A model generated the notes under the pieces. It saw only the letters and a program-made list of their open reading frames with translations. It was not told the DNA's origin and ran no database searches. Below, piece after piece: positions 1 to 7,966 of a stretch of DNA of 64,000 nt. This stretch comes from Faecalibacterium prausnitzii (lineage in GTDB: Bacteria > Bacillota > Clostridia > Oscillospirales > Ruminococcaceae): assembly GCF_003287405.1 (NCBI RefSeq), contig NZ_PRLD01000007.1, forward strand, positions 1-64,000. Reading direction: 5' to 3'. The position numbers were made by a program, and so were the translations under genes. The first letter of the stretch is position 1. Every line of letters starts with the position of its first letter.

Positions 1-485
1 AAAATGCGCTTTACGACTTCGGATGCCACCGGATCAACAACAAGTGTCTGCTTGTCGTTCGGCAAACGGTTATATCCATACGGAATAGAGCCGCTGCAAC
101 GTTTTCCATCTTTCATCCGAGCATCGAACACAGCCTTGATTTTATTACTCGTGTCTTTGGCATACCATTCGTTCATAATATTCAAAAATGGAGCAAAATC
201 ATTGTCTGAAGCATTGTTGCTGTCGATGCTGTTGTTGATTGCAAGGAATCGGACGTTTTTCTGTGGGAACAGAACTTCCGTATAAAAACCGACTTGCAGA
301 TAATTTCGTCCTAAGCGGCTCATATCCTTCACAATAAGCGTTTCGACATTTCCTGCTTCTACCTCTTTTATTAGAGATTGAAAGCCGGGACGATTGAAAT
401 TCACACCTGAAAAGCCATCATCTGTAAAATGGCGGATGTTCTTAAAACCGTTCTTTTGGGCGTAATCTTCCAGATATTTCTTTTG
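1..485 (-). pseudogene. Large serine recombinase, downstream segment of a gene split by IME-1 (runs off the window)
   Basis: Leftward reading gives a continuous serine-recombinase segment beginning at a QKKYLEDYAQ stretch, followed by FTDDGFSG, VKDMSRLGRNYL, FLNIMNEWYAKDTS and GSIPYGYNRLP, the conserved catalytic-domain and linker blocks of TnpX/TndX-type resolvases. There is no start codon or N-terminus here: the frame begins abruptly at the TTG at 483-485. The missing first 31 codons lie at 18984-19076 on the same strand, and joining 1-485 to 18984 onward restores ...NSISNQKKYLED in frame. This is therefore one gene interrupted by an 18.5-kb insertion, not a decayed copy. The C-terminal half lies left of the window. 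The recombinase would have excised and integrated the host element. Confidence 0.9.
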
Positions 486-617
486 AGATGGAATTTGTCA
501 AGGGGCTTTTCTGCAAAACACAATGTTTCTGAAAATAGCGTTCAAAATATATGCAGAGCCGTTAGTCCGCAAAGGATGCGAATTATCGGCTCAATGGTTT
601 TCTTTTATTTGTAATCA

Positions 618-980
618 TTACTTTTCCAATTCCAGATATTCTTGTCCCATGAAGAAGATTTTCAATTCGTTTTGATCTACTTCTATCTCAAATTCTACAC
701 TACTATTTCCCTGTGTAACACAGATTATATCCGAGTAAGAAAAACTATAATATGCGTCACCGCAGGATAGACCCGAATCGGGCATATCTTTACTCACAGC
801 AAGTTCCCCGTTTTCTTGAAAGGTAAATATCTCCTCAGCATTTGCATCCTTCCATGTGCCAATAATATCTTTTTCGTTCTGAATGCGATTTACTTTACCA
901 ACACATACAATGGCAAGTATAACTGCACCAACAGTCAAAGCAATGCCTGCAACTCTCTTTACCAGTTTCTTTTTACGCAA
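618..980 (-). CDS. Small membrane-anchored protein with a lipocalin-like (DUF5640-type) region
   Basis: A 120-residue protein with basic N-terminus (MRKKKLVKR), one hydrophobic segment at about residues 11-30, and an extracytoplasmic part starting IIGTWKD and rich in short beta-type segments (EEIFTFQENGEL, FEIEVDQNELKIFF). The GTW opening resembles small lipocalin-like domains, but this is a weak call. It lies about 40 bp downstream of the FtsX-type permease and on the same strand, so it is probably the last gene of the ABC/two-component operon. A role beside the transporter, for example as an accessory surface protein, is inference only. Confidence 0.6.
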   Translation of the reverse strand: MRKKKLVKRVAGIALTVGAVILAIVCVGKVNRIQNEKDIIGTWKDANAEEIFTFQENGELAVSKDMPDSGLSCGDAYYSFSYSDIICVTQGNSSVEFEIEVDQNELKIFFMGQEYLELEK

Positions 981-1022
981 TTTCTATTACCTCTGTTTCA
1001 GTTGCTTTGTTAGATTGAATGA

Positions 1023-3527
1023 TTACATATTGCTCAATTTCAGTTCCTCTACAATTTCCACCTTTGATACGCTTCTAACAGCAAACAGCATAGCGATACA
1101 TACCATAGCGCCGACAGCCATAACTGCAAGAGCATAAATACCGCCGTTCATATAAAAAGCAAATGGTGTCATACCCGACGATATGAAGTAGTAGATAGCA
1201 CAATGAATCAAAAAGCTCACAGGCAACGCAAGAACCAATGCTTTTACGCCGTACAAAACAGCTTCGAGCAATAGCGTACATTTTAATCCTTTGGCAGTCA
1301 TACCAACAGAACGCAGAACAGCAAATTCGCTTCTTCTCAAATGAATCGTATTCGAGATAGTGTTACAAACATTCAAGCTGATAATAACCGTCATCAGGAT
1401 CGAGAACAGGCAGATTACCAGTTTTGCAATCGTATATACCTGTCTGGAATTATTCGTTGCGGCTGCAATGTCCACAGTTTGCGGAAATCCTCTGTCAGCC
1501 AGACATTCCATTGCTTCTTTATGCTGTGCTGTCTGTATTCTCATTTCCACATAGGCGTTATCATCTATCAGCCAGTTAAAATAACTTAAAGGCACGATGA
1601 GGACAGCTCGATCTCTCACAAACATGGATTGGATATTTGCATTTTCTTCTGAAACGATTTTTTCCACGATAATCGGCAAGGCATCCTCGGATGCCCCCAG
1701 CGGAATGATTTCTGTTCCCGGTTCAATAAGAAACGGTGAGCCTGCAATTACCCGATTTTGTGCCGAATTATAGTATCCCATAGTCTGATTGAGCAAAATT
1801 CCATGATTGAAATTTGTCACATCCAGACTGAATCCATTTTCATCGCAAAAAGAGACAAAATGTTCTTCGTCCAATCCTACGACATATACCTCTGCTTTCG
1901 TACCATTGATAAAATATCCTTGCATATCAGGATTGATTTGTTCCTGCGAAAATTCAGCGGTCATATATCGCTGAAAAGAATAGGAAACATCCGCAGTGAT
2001 ATTTTCATCCGATAATGCCCCGATTGCGACAGGAATATCTTTGTATTGAATCATCGAAATCACATCAGTATAACAGGAACCGTCCTCCTTCATATCCAAG
2101 GATGTCTGATAAAGCATAAAATCAGAGAAACTATATAAGGAAAGGGCAATTACCACCGACAAGAAAATAGAGCCGGTAATCGCTCGGAAGCGTTTTGGAT
2201 TACGCTTAATATTTTTTGCTGCTAACGAACCATAAATGCCAAAAACCAAAGAAACGATTTTTCCGTCACGGAATTTCTTTCTTGATACCGCATTGTTAGA
2301 CTGGCGGATCGCTTCAATAACTGTAATTTTAGCTGCTTGCTTCACAGGCTTTCTACTTCCGAAGTACAAAGAAGCAATGCCGGATAATCCGCTGACGAGC
2401 AGGATCAATCCGTTTACCTTCAAGGACAGTTCTACGATGCCAAAAGTGAATGTTTCTCCAAAAGCTGCCCTGACCACACTTAATAACAGAGCAGATAGCA
2501 GGATACCAACAACCAATCCAAAGGGTATGCTCACCACTCCCAAAAGGAAGGCTTCTAAATATACGCTAAGGCGTTTTTGCCCTTTTGTGGCTCCAATACT
2601 GGATAGCATTCCCATCTGCTTAATTCGTTCCTGTAAGGAAATGGAGAGGGCGTTGCTGATCATTGAAGCAGATGCAGCCATCAAAAGACAAACGACCATG
2701 ACCACCAAAGCAATCAGTTTTGCAGCTCCTTTACCCCCGGTAATTCCATGATAGACTAACAATTCCGAATGAAACTTTGCTACATGACTGTCTACTGCCG
2801 CAGCCACTTCTTCGGCTTCTGTATAGATCGAATTGGATAAATTCTTTGCCTTGACATACGCAGCAAAATCGGATGCCGTTTTGTCAACACCTGCAAAGGC
2901 ATTATAGTTTGCTGCGATTTTTGAGTCATTCACATCTGACAGAATACCAACAACTACATACGCTTTCTCTTTTGTTGGAACGAAGCTTTCTTCTTCACCC
3001 CTATAATTTGTCAGCCCGGAAAGCTGGGCATTATATTCATCCCAAATTCTTGAACCAAGAGTTAAAGAAATCGTATCTCCAATCTCTGTATTCATGTTGT
3101 TTTTCTTCAAAAAAGATTCTGAAATAACAATCTCATTTTCATCTTGCGGGAAACGCCCTGCAAGCAAATACTGATTTAACGAAAATCTTTGGGTAAAGTT
3201 CTCGTCAATCTCGCCAACGGAGAGCATTGTACTGTTGGATTTCTCCCCGTAAAAACTGTTTCCGGCAAAGCGGAGAAGCGAAACTTCGCCTACATTGTTT
3301 TGACTATATAGCTCTTGAACCTGCTCCCAAGTCAAATCCTCCATGTAGTAGTCATAATCGCCACCATACACTTTTTCTTTCTCTTTCAAAAAATCAACCA
3401 ACGACCATCCCCCACAGAGAATAGCGGTTATCATACTGATTGACAAAAGAATGGTTAAAAGTGTGAGTAGGGTACGCTTTTTATTCGACAACAGATTCCT
3501 GAGTGTAAGCATGAAAATCATATTCAT
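1023..3527 (-). CDS. ABC transporter permease, FtsX/MacB family (duplicated permease domain)
   Basis: An 834-residue membrane protein with an N-terminal membrane anchor, a large extracytoplasmic region, and two FtsX-type permease units (about residues 260-410 and 690-825), each with the family's typical SxGxTxxQxR or SVGMTAKG turn. A short hydrophobic segment at about residues 450-470 starts the second half. This duplicated layout is that of permeases working with a separate ATPase in antimicrobial-peptide or lipoprotein handling (BceB, VexP, SalY types). The start overlaps the ATPase stop by one base, and GAGGTG lies 8 bp upstream. Together with the histidine kinase and regulator, it is likely a peptide-antibiotic sensing and resistance transporter; the substrate is unknown. 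Confidence 0.88.
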   Translation of the reverse strand: MNMIFMLTLRNLLSNKKRTLLTLLTILLSISMITAILCGGWSLVDFLKEKEKVYGGDYDYYMEDLTWEQVQELYSQNNVGEVSLLRFAGNSFYGEKSNSTMLSVGEIDENFTQRFSLNQYLLAGRFPQDENEIVISESFLKKNNMNTEIGDTISLTLGSRIWDEYNAQLSGLTNYRGEEESFVPTKEKAYVVVGILSDVNDSKIAANYNAFAGVDKTASDFAAYVKAKNLSNSIYTEAEEVAAAVDSHVAKFHSELLVYHGITGGKGAAKLIALVVMVVCLLMAASASMISNALSISLQERIKQMGMLSSIGATKGQKRLSVYLEAFLLGVVSIPFGLVVGILLSALLLSVVRAAFGETFTFGIVELSLKVNGLILLVSGLSGIASLYFGSRKPVKQAAKITVIEAIRQSNNAVSRKKFRDGKIVSLVFGIYGSLAAKNIKRNPKRFRAITGSIFLSVVIALSLYSFSDFMLYQTSLDMKEDGSCYTDVISMIQYKDIPVAIGALSDENITADVSYSFQRYMTAEFSQEQINPDMQGYFINGTKAEVYVVGLDEEHFVSFCDENGFSLDVTNFNHGILLNQTMGYYNSAQNRVIAGSPFLIEPGTEIIPLGASEDALPIIVEKIVSEENANIQSMFVRDRAVLIVPLSYFNWLIDDNAYVEMRIQTAQHKEAMECLADRGFPQTVDIAAATNNSRQVYTIAKLVICLFSILMTVIISLNVCNTISNTIHLRRSEFAVLRSVGMTAKGLKCTLLLEAVLYGVKALVLALPVSFLIHCAIYYFISSGMTPFAFYMNGGIYALAVMAVGAMVCIAMLFAVRSVSKVEIVEELKLSNM

Positions 3528-4207
3528 CAGCGTATCACCTCATCCCTCACAAGTCTGCCATCCTGAATTTCCAGAATACGGTCTGCCTGCATTGCGATTT
3601 CACGGTCATGGGTAATCAGGATCATTGTCTGGCGATAGACTTCATTGGATTCACGCAGAAGTTTCATAATATCCCTTGTGTTCTCCGTGTCCAGATTTCC
3701 CGTCGGCTCATCCGCAAGGATAATCGCAGGTGCGTTAATCAACGCTCGTCCGATTGCCACTCTTTGTTGTTGACCGCCGGATAACTGACTTGGCAGGTGC
3801 TTTCTACGCTTTACCAGTTTGAGTGTGGATAGCAGTTCTTTCAAACGCTCCTGATTGATTTTACGCCCATCCAATCGAATCGGCAGCGTGATATTTTCCT
3901 CGACAGTCAAAACCGGGATCAGATTATAAAACTGATAGACAAGCCCAACCTGCCTTCTTCTGAATACAGCCAATTCATCTTCATTTTGCTCATAAACATC
4001 CTGTCCATCCACAAATACTTTTCCCGAAGTCGGTCTGTCAACACCACCTAAAATGTGCAACAGGGTAGACTTGCCAGACCCAGATGCTCCAATGATTGCA
4101 ACAAACTCTCCTTTATCGACGGAAAAAGAAACATCTGACAAAGCATGGACAGGAGCATTGTCCATTTCATAGGTTTTGCAGATATTCTCTACTCTTAATA
4201 TCTCCAT
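3527..4207 (-). CDS. ABC transporter ATP-binding protein (LolD/MacB/BceA-like)
   Basis: A 226-residue ATPase with all core motifs: Walker A GASGSGKST, Q-loop region YQFYNLIP, signature LSGGQQQRVAIGRAL, Walker B ILADEPTGNLD, and the H-loop ITHD. It powers the adjoining FtsX-type permease at the cytoplasmic face. An ATG at 4234 is possible, but the ATG at 4207 has GGAGG eight bases upstream and begins the family-typical MEILRVENICKTY. It is co-directional with the histidine kinase upstream, after a gap of about 100 bp, and overlaps the permease gene by one base, implying coupled translation. Confidence 0.93.
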   Translation of the reverse strand: MEILRVENICKTYEMDNAPVHALSDVSFSVDKGEFVAIIGASGSGKSTLLHILGGVDRPTSGKVFVDGQDVYEQNEDELAVFRRRQVGLVYQFYNLIPVLTVEENITLPIRLDGRKINQERLKELLSTLKLVKRRKHLPSQLSGGQQQRVAIGRALINAPAIILADEPTGNLDTENTRDIMKLLRESNEVYRQTMILITHDREIAMQADRILEIQDGRLVRDEVIR

Positions 4208-4307
4208 AAAAAGTTCCTCCATATATTTTTGCAATTCAGTATAGCAAAGCCAAGTGACTGCTTCATTACTTTTTCATTACAAAAATGTCACTTAAAAAGG
4301 GGCTGCA

Positions 4308-5315
4308 TTAAGCAGTCCCCCGATAAAAGCAGATTTCAAATTTTGCACCGCCTGACTCCCGATTTTTCGCTTGGATGACACCACCCTGATTGACAATAAT
4401 CGTCTTTGCCAGAGCCAACCCCAAACCGGCATTACCGATTGTAGAGCCACTTCCTTGATAAAATCGGTCAAATAAATGGGGGATGTCTTTTTCCTGAAAA
4501 CCTGTTCCGCTATCCTCTATAATGATCTGTGTCAAAAGAGGTCTTTCTATTGCCTTGATTTCGATAGTGCTGCCCTCTGGTGAATGTTCGATACAGTTTT
4601 TGATTACATTCCCCAAGGCTTCAGCAGTCCAATCAGTATCAAGAGATAGTTTTAATTCTGCCGGAATCACTTGCGTGATTGTCTGCATTTTTAATTCTGC
4701 CGCAATCTCCAGAGGACGAATTGCTTTTTCTACCACATCTTTTAAGTATACCGCCTGTGGCTTTAGAGTAATCGTTCCTGCATCCAGCTTGGATATTTTC
4801 AGAAGTGTGGCTATCAGCCACTCCATTCTTGATAAGAGCATAGTCTGTTCGCGGATCAGCTCATACCTTTCTTCGTCAGTCAGTTCCTCATTACACAGAG
4901 AAGCATTTAAGATATTCAGCGATGTCAAAGGTGTTTTTAATTGATGTGAAATATCGGCTAAAGCATTTGCCAAATTACCTTTCTCCATTTTCAGAGCTTC
5001 TGCCTGTTCAATAAGCCGTCTTGTCATCTTGGATATTTCATCATGTAAAACAGATAACTCACCTTCTTGAAACTGCCCAAAAGAAATTTTTTCATCTCCA
5101 TGTAACAGCCTATCAATATGCAAACTAAAATCAGCAATTTTCTTGTATCTCTGATATGTGAAAAAGAGGGAAACTGCACTGGATGAAATGATAGCCGACA
5201 GAACAATCCACACAGCTTTGCTATCAACGATAATGCCAATGCCGCCCCAAAATAGAATAAGAATACTGCTGACAACAATTTGCCTTTTAACTTCTTTATT
5301 TCTGATAAAGTCCAT
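4308..5315 (-). CDS. Sensor histidine kinase
   Basis: A 335-residue protein with two N-terminal membrane segments (about residues 12-30 and 35-55) separated by very few extracytoplasmic residues, an HAMP-like linker, an H-box SHQLKTPLTSL with the phospho-accepting histidine near residue 124, N-box VIKNCIEHSPEG, G1 EDSGTGF and G2 GNAGLGLALAK. The short sensor loop is typical of intramembrane-sensing kinases paired with peptide-antibiotic ABC transporters. A longer frame opens at 5342, but the ATG at 5315 is chosen because AAGGTGG precedes it and it follows the regulator's stop by one base. Its partner is the response regulator immediately upstream. Confidence 0.92.
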   Translation of the reverse strand: MDFIRNKEVKRQIVVSSILILFWGGIGIIVDSKAVWIVLSAIISSSAVSLFFTYQRYKKIADFSLHIDRLLHGDEKISFGQFQEGELSVLHDEISKMTRRLIEQAEALKMEKGNLANALADISHQLKTPLTSLNILNASLCNEELTDEERYELIREQTMLLSRMEWLIATLLKISKLDAGTITLKPQAVYLKDVVEKAIRPLEIAAELKMQTITQVIPAELKLSLDTDWTAEALGNVIKNCIEHSPEGSTIEIKAIERPLLTQIIIEDSGTGFQEKDIPHLFDRFYQGSGSTIGNAGLGLALAKTIIVNQGGVIQAKNRESGGAKFEICFYRGTA

Positions 5316-5316
5316 A

Positions 5317-5985
5317 TCAACCCACCTTATAGCCAAGCCCACGAACGGTAATTATGATTTCCGGCTCCTGCGGATTGGTTTCAATTTTGTCACGTAGCCT
5401 TTTCATATAGACAGTCAATGTATTATCATTGATAAACTCCCCGGTAGTGTCCCATAAAAGCTCCAACAATCTTCTGCGAGAAAGGACAATACCTTTGTTA
5501 CGCAAAAAGACTAACAGCAACTTATATTCCATAGCAGACAACAAAATCTCTTTCCCATTCTTTGATACGGTTGCTTGATTTGTGTCCACAACTAAGTCGA
5601 GGTAACTGATAATGTTTTGTGTGTTCTTAGTTCTCCTTAATACGCTGTTGATCCTTGAAAGCAGTTCTCTTGGTCTGAACGGTTTGCTGATATAATCGTC
5701 AGCCCCCATATCTAACCCAGCCACAACACTATATTCATCATCAGAAGCCGTTAAGAAAATAACTGGCATAGTTCCTCTTTCTTTAATTGCAGAACAAACA
5801 GAAAAACCATTTCCGTTTGATAATTGAATGTCCACCAAGGCTATATCGTATTGGTCGCTATCCAATTTTTCTATTGCTTCTTTTTGACCGGGAGCATTTT
5901 CGATTTTGAACCCTTCATTTCCTAAATAGTCTGATAATGAGGATACGATACTTTGGTCATCCTCCACTAATAACAATTTACTCAT
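5317..5985 (-). CDS. Response regulator, OmpR/PhoB family
   Basis: A 222-residue regulator. The receiver domain (residues 1-120) shows the acidic pocket VEDD, the phospho-acceptor aspartate in ALVDIQLS near residue 52, T in FLTASD and K in YISKPF. The C-terminal winged helix (about residues 125-222) has the family's LLELLW and TVYMKRLRDKIE recognition region and ends RGLGYKVG. It probably controls the downstream kinase/ABC operon. Its start overlaps the small HTH gene by four bases (ATGA), and the kinase begins one base after its stop, so the genes form a tight operon. Confidence 0.93.
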   Translation of the reverse strand: MSKLLLVEDDQSIVSSLSDYLGNEGFKIENAPGQKEAIEKLDSDQYDIALVDIQLSNGNGFSVCSAIKERGTMPVIFLTASDDEYSVVAGLDMGADDYISKPFRPRELLSRINSVLRRTKNTQNIISYLDLVVDTNQATVSKNGKEILLSAMEYKLLLVFLRNKGIVLSRRRLLELLWDTTGEFINDNTLTVYMKRLRDKIETNPQEPEIIITVRGLGYKVG

Positions 5986-6194
5986 CGTGTGTTCTCCTTG
6001 TTGTCAGCTATAAATTCATTTTTATTTTGTTTATATCTTCCATCAGCCGGCTTTTGGGCATCTTGGGGAATTAGCCATGCACGAGGTAGCCGAACAATTC
6101 CATCAATGCGATTCTCCTCACACAGCTTTTGAACACGACGCACCGATATTCCCCAAAGTTTAGCCGCATCCTGTACTGTCATGTATTCAAACAT
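5982..6194 (-). CDS. Small helix-turn-helix (excisionase-like) DNA-binding protein
   Basis: A 70-residue protein opening MTVQDAAKLWGISVRRVQKLCEE, a MerR/excisionase-type HTH, followed by a short wing and a polar tail. GGAGG lies six bases before the first ATG. It is the first gene of the two-component/ABC operon and overlaps the regulator start by ATGA. Proteins of this kind in conjugative elements act as transcription factors or directionality factors. Position and overlap suggest regulation of this cassette; a recombination role is possible but unsupported. Confidence 0.72.
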   Translation of the reverse strand: MFEYMTVQDAAKLWGISVRRVQKLCEENRIDGIVRLPRAWLIPQDAQKPADGRYKQNKNEFIADNKENTR

Positions 6195-6595
6195 AGTTTA
6201 CCTCCGCATCAAATAGTTATATATATTATATACGCACAAACGAACAATATCAATGGGCTGTTTGTAAACACTTAAACACTAACTGTGTACGAATTAACTC
6301 GGCGCTAACAATTTCCGTCATCCTGTTTCGGATATTATTTATTTTTCCACCCAACCCATTCTGTCCGGGCAGCTACCTTTAATTTTTTGTTACGCCTCCT
6401 CTGCTGCGAGCAACTCTACCAAAACCGAAGGACCATATTTTCAGACTGCCGAGCGACCTCGACTGGTGCCAAACGATTTTGCTGAGGCGATAGAAAATAG
6501 AATTGCAATGTACTATAATAAAGGTGTGAAATTTTCCCTCGCTTCTGTAAGATTGTCCGCCAGATCCATAGTACATAGGTGAGGAGGTGGATACC
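6195..6595. promoter_or_regulatory. Divergent intergenic region between the HTH operon and the sigma factor gene
   Basis: About 400 bases without a convincing gene. A TATAAT at 6514-6519 fits a rightward -10 for the sigma gene, though no clear -35 accompanies it. The left part is AT-rich and probably holds the leftward promoter of the HTH/two-component operon. The reading frame at 6379-6705 on the minus strand has no family resemblance and overlaps the sigma gene. Confidence 0.4.
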
Positions 6596-7156
6596 TTGTT
6601 AGAGGATGTGAAGATCATTGAACTGTTCTTTGCTCGTACTGAGCAGGCAATAGCTGAACTTGCTGCAAAATACGGTTCAACTTGCAAAAGAATTGCAAAC
6701 AACATTTTGAAATGCGAACCCGACGCAGAGGAATGTGTAAATGATACATACCTTGCTGCGTGGAATGCAATTCCTCCAGAAAGACCTGACCCACTCAGAA
6801 CCTATATTTTTCGTATTACCCGCAATATCGCTACCGCAAAATACCACGCAAATACTGCACTAAAGCGAAACAGTTACTATGATGTTGCACTTGATGAGTT
6901 GGAAGAGTGCCTAACTTCTGCATCTACTATTGAACAGGAAGTGGATGCAAAGGAGCTGTCACAGGAAATTGATCGTTTCCTTGACAGCTTGGATCAGGAA
7001 AGCAGGGTTATGTTTGTAGCAAGGTATTGGTACTCAGATAGCATTACAGAAATTGCAAAGAGGCTTCGTACAACAAATAACAATGTGTCTGTCCGCCTTT
7101 CCCGAATCAGAAGCAAACTTAAAAATCATTTACAGAAAGCGGGGTATGATTTATGA
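6596..7156 (+). CDS. RNA polymerase sigma factor, ECF-like
   Basis: About 186 residues. Region 2 is seen in ANNILKCEPDAEECVNDTYLAAWNAIPPERPDPLRTYIFRI-type spacing (residues about 25-70), and region 4 as YWYSDSITEIAKRLRTTNNNVSVRLSR near the C-terminus. A GTG at 6587 is in frame, but it overlaps the ribosome-binding sequence. The TTG at 6596 sits eight bases after GGAGG and is preferred. The stop overlaps the next gene (ATGA), which encodes a membrane protein likely to be its anti-sigma factor. The pair would form an autoregulated stress or envelope response carried by IME-1. Confidence 0.85.
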   Translation: MLEDVKIIELFFARTEQAIAELAAKYGSTCKRIANNILKCEPDAEECVNDTYLAAWNAIPPERPDPLRTYIFRITRNIATAKYHANTALKRNSYYDVALDELEECLTSASTIEQEVDAKELSQEIDRFLDSLDQESRVMFVARYWYSDSITEIAKRLRTTNNNVSVRLSRIRSKLKNHLQKAGYDL

Positions 7157-7833
7157 CACGAAAGAACATCTCTGACGCCGTTGGTGGCATTGGTAGCCGT
7201 CATATCGAAGAAACGGCGAGTTATCAGGCAAAGAAACAAAAAAGCATTTGGCTGAAATTTGGGGCAATTGCTGCGTGTCTCTGTCTAATCGTGGTGGGAG
7301 TGTTTAGTATGGGATTATTCGGCAAAAGTACAGAAACAGCTACATTAGGTGATGGAACTACCATATCTTTCACTAAAGCAGATACGGTAGCCTCTGCTCT
7401 GAGTTTGAACTTGCAAGCACGAGCATTGACCAAAGATGAGGTTCAGACTATTTTCGGTGATCTTCCGATTTCCGGAGATGCCCTCTTTACCTTGGACGAT
7501 GTAGCATTTGTTGGCTTTTATGGTCATTACAGCGATATGAAATTTGTTGTTTCGCTGTCTGGGAACAATCTTATGGATACTACCGTAATTGGCAAGGAAA
7601 ATGTATCTATGGTTGGAGATACGCCAGTTAAAGCTGGCTACTTCGTTACAAATGCAAACAGCGAAGGAATTAAGACTGTGATCTATTACGCCTATATCAC
7701 ATTTGATAACTATTCCATCTATATCGAAAATGCAGGCGGAGAAAGTGAAAGAGAGGCTGTTCGAGCGGAACTGATGGCAGCACTTGATAAGTTGTTGGAA
7801 AACTCTTTTGATTTTTCACTTGTAAATAAGTGA
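7153..7833 (+). CDS. Putative membrane anti-sigma factor
   Basis: A 226-residue protein with a short cytoplasmic N-terminus (about 35 residues), a single membrane segment at about residues 37-58 (LKFGAIAACLCLIVVGVFS), and an extracytoplasmic domain of about 165 residues of beta-rich character. It overlaps the sigma gene by four bases. Topology and coupling are those of anti-sigma regulators. The N-terminus lacks a clear zinc-binding HxxxCxxC motif, so the functional call rests on context. A hairpin terminator follows at 7855. Confidence 0.65.
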   Translation: MTRKNISDAVGGIGSRHIEETASYQAKKQKSIWLKFGAIAACLCLIVVGVFSMGLFGKSTETATLGDGTTISFTKADTVASALSLNLQARALTKDEVQTIFGDLPISGDALFTLDDVAFVGFYGHYSDMKFVVSLSGNNLMDTTVIGKENVSMVGDTPVKAGYFVTNANSEGIKTVIYYAYITFDNYSIYIENAGGESEREAVRAELMAALDKLLENSFDFSLVNK

Positions 7834-7854
7834 TAGAATTCGATTAAATATTGC

Positions 7855-7891
7855 AAGCACCGGTATGGAAAACCCATACCGGTGCTTATTT
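7855..7891. terminator. Bidirectional hairpin terminator between convergent genes
   Basis: The stem AAGCACCGGTATGG pairs with CCATACCGGTGCTT around an AAAA-type loop, followed by a T-rich run rightward and A-rich DNA leftward. It separates the anti-sigma gene from the convergent relaxase gene. Confidence 0.85.
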
Positions 7892-7966
7892 TACGCTTGA
7901 CGTATAGGGATTATCTCCATCCCCCTATGTCACAGACTTCACCTGAAGTTTCAACCTCCAGCACTT

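Noticed and set aside
6379-6705. Minus-strand 108-codon frame before the sigma gene
   Set aside because: It overlaps the sigma factor start on the opposite strand, has no ribosome-binding site or recognisable domain, and its composition follows the promoter region.
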